DNA of 6,337 nucleotides from an uncultured Eubacteriales bacterium (lineage in GTDB: Bacteria > Bacillota > Clostridia > Christensenellales > Aristaeellaceae), in assembly GCA_944353735.1 (NCBI GenBank), contig CALVPU010000251.1, forward strand, positions 1 through 6,337. Direction: 5' to 3'. Made by a program: the position numbers and the translations under genes. Below, in pieces: positions 5,454 through 6,337 of the stretch. Numbering within the stretch: the first letter of the stretch is position 1; the number at the start of each line of letters is the position of its first letter. The notes under the pieces are model-generated. The model did no database searches. It saw nothing but the letters and a program-made list of their open reading frames with translations, and was not told the origin of the DNA.

Positions 5454-6164
5454 TCAGACGCCCAGCTCGCCGCCGTGCGCCTTGAGCCACTTTTTCCAGA
5501 TCTCGTAGTCCGGCATCACCGCGCGCACCCGCGCCCAGAAGCGCGGCGAATGGTTGAACTCGTGCAGGTGGCACAGTTCGTGCACGACCACATAGTCCAG
5601 CGCCTGTGGCGGCGCCATGATGAGCTTCCAGTTGAAGTTGAGGTTGCGCCTGCTCGAGCAGCTGCCCCAGCGGCTGCGCTGGTCGCGCACCGCCACGCGC
5701 CCGTACTCGCCGCCGATGGCGGGGTGCAGCGCCGCGATGCGCTCGCGGATGCGCTCGAGCGCCCGGCGCGACAGTGCCGCGCGGATCGCGGCGCGGACCG
5801 CCTGCTCGTCCTCGGGGTGCGGCAGCCACAGGTCGAACGCTTTCTCGCCGACGTCGGCGCGCGTCCGCGCGCCCGCGTGCAGCCGCAGCGTCCGCAGCTT
5901 GCCCTCCACGGCGATGCGGCTGCCGTCGGCGACCGGATGGGCGCGGCGGTCCTCGTCGAGCTTGCGGTCGACCTCGGCGTGCAGCGCGCCGAGGCGCTCC
6001 GCGTTGCCGCGCACCAGTTCGTCTATGTCGCGCAGGCGCATCGCCTTGGGCGCGTACACGCGCGTCACGCCCTCCGGCAGCGCCTGCAGCAGCACATCGC
6101 GGCGCACGGACTGGATCAGCACGTACTCGATGCGCCGCCCGCCGGCGCACACCGTCCGCTTCAC
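5454..6164 (-). CDS. YgjP-like (DUF45) metallopeptidase-fold protein
   Basis: The protein has 236 residues and the hallmarks of the YgjP/WLM-type zinc family. HELCH at 195-199 with His205 in NHSPRFW gives the three expected metal ligands (His195, His199, His205) and catalytic Glu196. RWGSCSS at 165-171 and NLNFNWKLI at 174-182 are the other family signatures. The N-terminal half (1-130) is Arg- and Glu-rich and less conserved. No signal peptide or membrane segment is seen, so it should be cytoplasmic. The true substrate of this family is poorly settled; E. coli YgjP has been linked to nucleotide hydrolysis, to my recollection. Translation starts at GTG 6164, seven bases after GGAGG (minus, 6176-6172). 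It begins four bases after the upstream MreB-like gene ends and is followed by the regulator, so the three likely form one operon. Confidence 0.9.
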   Translation of the reverse strand: MKRTVCAGGRRIEYVLIQSVRRDVLLQALPEGVTRVYAPKAMRLRDIDELVRGNAERLGALHAEVDRKLDEDRRAHPVADGSRIAVEGKLRTLRLHAGARTRADVGEKAFDLWLPHPEDEQAVRAAIRAALSRRALERIRERIAALHPAIGGEYGRVAVRDQRSRWGSCSSRRNLNFNWKLIMAPPQALDYVVVHELCHLHEFNHSPRFWARVRAVMPDYEIWKKWLKAHGGELGV

Positions 6165-6168
6165 GCCC

Positions 6169-6176
6169 TCACCTCC
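6169..6176 (-). promoter_or_regulatory. ribosome binding site overlapping upstream stop codon
   Basis: On the minus strand GGAGGTGA (6176-6169) is an eight-base match to the anti-Shine-Dalgarno sequence, and its TGA is the stop codon of the upstream gene. It stands close before GTG 6164 and fixes that start. The arrangement suggests translational coupling. Confidence 0.75.
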
Positions 6177-6337
6177 ACGCCGAAGCGTCCCGGCGCTGCA
6201 GCATGGCGGCGGGATAGTCGTCCGGCGACTGCATGATCCTGTACAGCCCGCGAATTGCGCACGTGCCCGGCGCGTCCGCCACGCGGCAGGGAATGCCCAG
6301 CGCGTCGCCGATGCGCTTGTCCAGCCCGGGCATCTCC
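6169..6337 (-). CDS. MreB-like rod-shape protein, C-terminal part only
   Basis: This is an open frame entering from the right edge and ending at TGA 6171-6169; only the last 55 residues are inside. It begins EMPGLDKRIGDALGIPCRV and continues with ADAPGTCAIRGLYRIM. This resembles the C-terminus of MreB/Mbl actin-like proteins, where a GLD segment, a G-x-P-V strand, an A-x-P-x-x-C-V segment and a G-x-G helix follow one another. MreB filaments guide wall synthesis along the cell length. The expected final glycine-rich turn is replaced by RGLYRIM, so a divergent MreB paralogue is likely. The start and nucleotide-binding site are outside the window. It is immediately upstream of the metallopeptidase gene. 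Confidence 0.6.
   Translation of the reverse strand, partial: EMPGLDKRIGDALGIPCRVADAPGTCAIRGLYRIMQSPDDYPAAMLQRRDASAWR

Overview
The window carries a polyamine-type ABC importer operon in the order potA-potB-potC-potD on the plus strand. Facing it on the minus strand is a three-gene block: the 3' end of an MreB-like gene, a YgjP/DUF45 metallopeptidase, and an AraC-family regulator. The DNA is GC-rich except for the first ~180 bases, which I count at about 35% GC. TTG and GTG starts with strong Shine-Dalgarno sequences, TGA at every stop, and intrinsic GC-hairpin/T-tract terminators suggest a GC-rich member of the Clostridia/Firmicutes, perhaps an uncultured gut lineage. That placement is inference; no taxonomic marker is complete here.

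Layout. Bases 1-180 are an AT-rich upstream region with several inverted repeats and an extended -10 promoter candidate. Bases ~175-304 would be a GC-rich leader with an 11-bp hairpin. potA (305) starts at TTG and has an in-frame TGA at 1271-1273; the missing last part of its TOBE domain continues in the same frame to 1378. potB (1394-2287) and potC (2307-3095) are the two permeases. A 71-base spacer with three short dyads precedes potD (3167-4210), the substrate-binding protein. Then come two nearly identical terminators (4220-4253 and 4426-4460) bracketing four degenerate ~38-bp tandem repeats (4268-4417). On the minus strand, read from right to left, are the MreB-like C-terminus (6337-6169), the metallopeptidase (6164-5454) and the AraC-type regulator (5410-4493). 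The regulator has a run of ten G at codons 12-15.

How it fits together. PotD would capture a cationic ligand outside the membrane, PotB/PotC form the channel and PotA supplies ATP hydrolysis. The binding pocket lacks several residues of the classical spermidine/putrescine site, so the ligand may differ. The AraC-type protein is convergent with the operon and could regulate it, but nothing in the sequence proves this. I see no evidence of a wholly new system. The points most worth checking are the poly-G tract in the regulator, the in-frame TGA in potA, the altered PotD pocket, and the terminator-repeat-terminator block.
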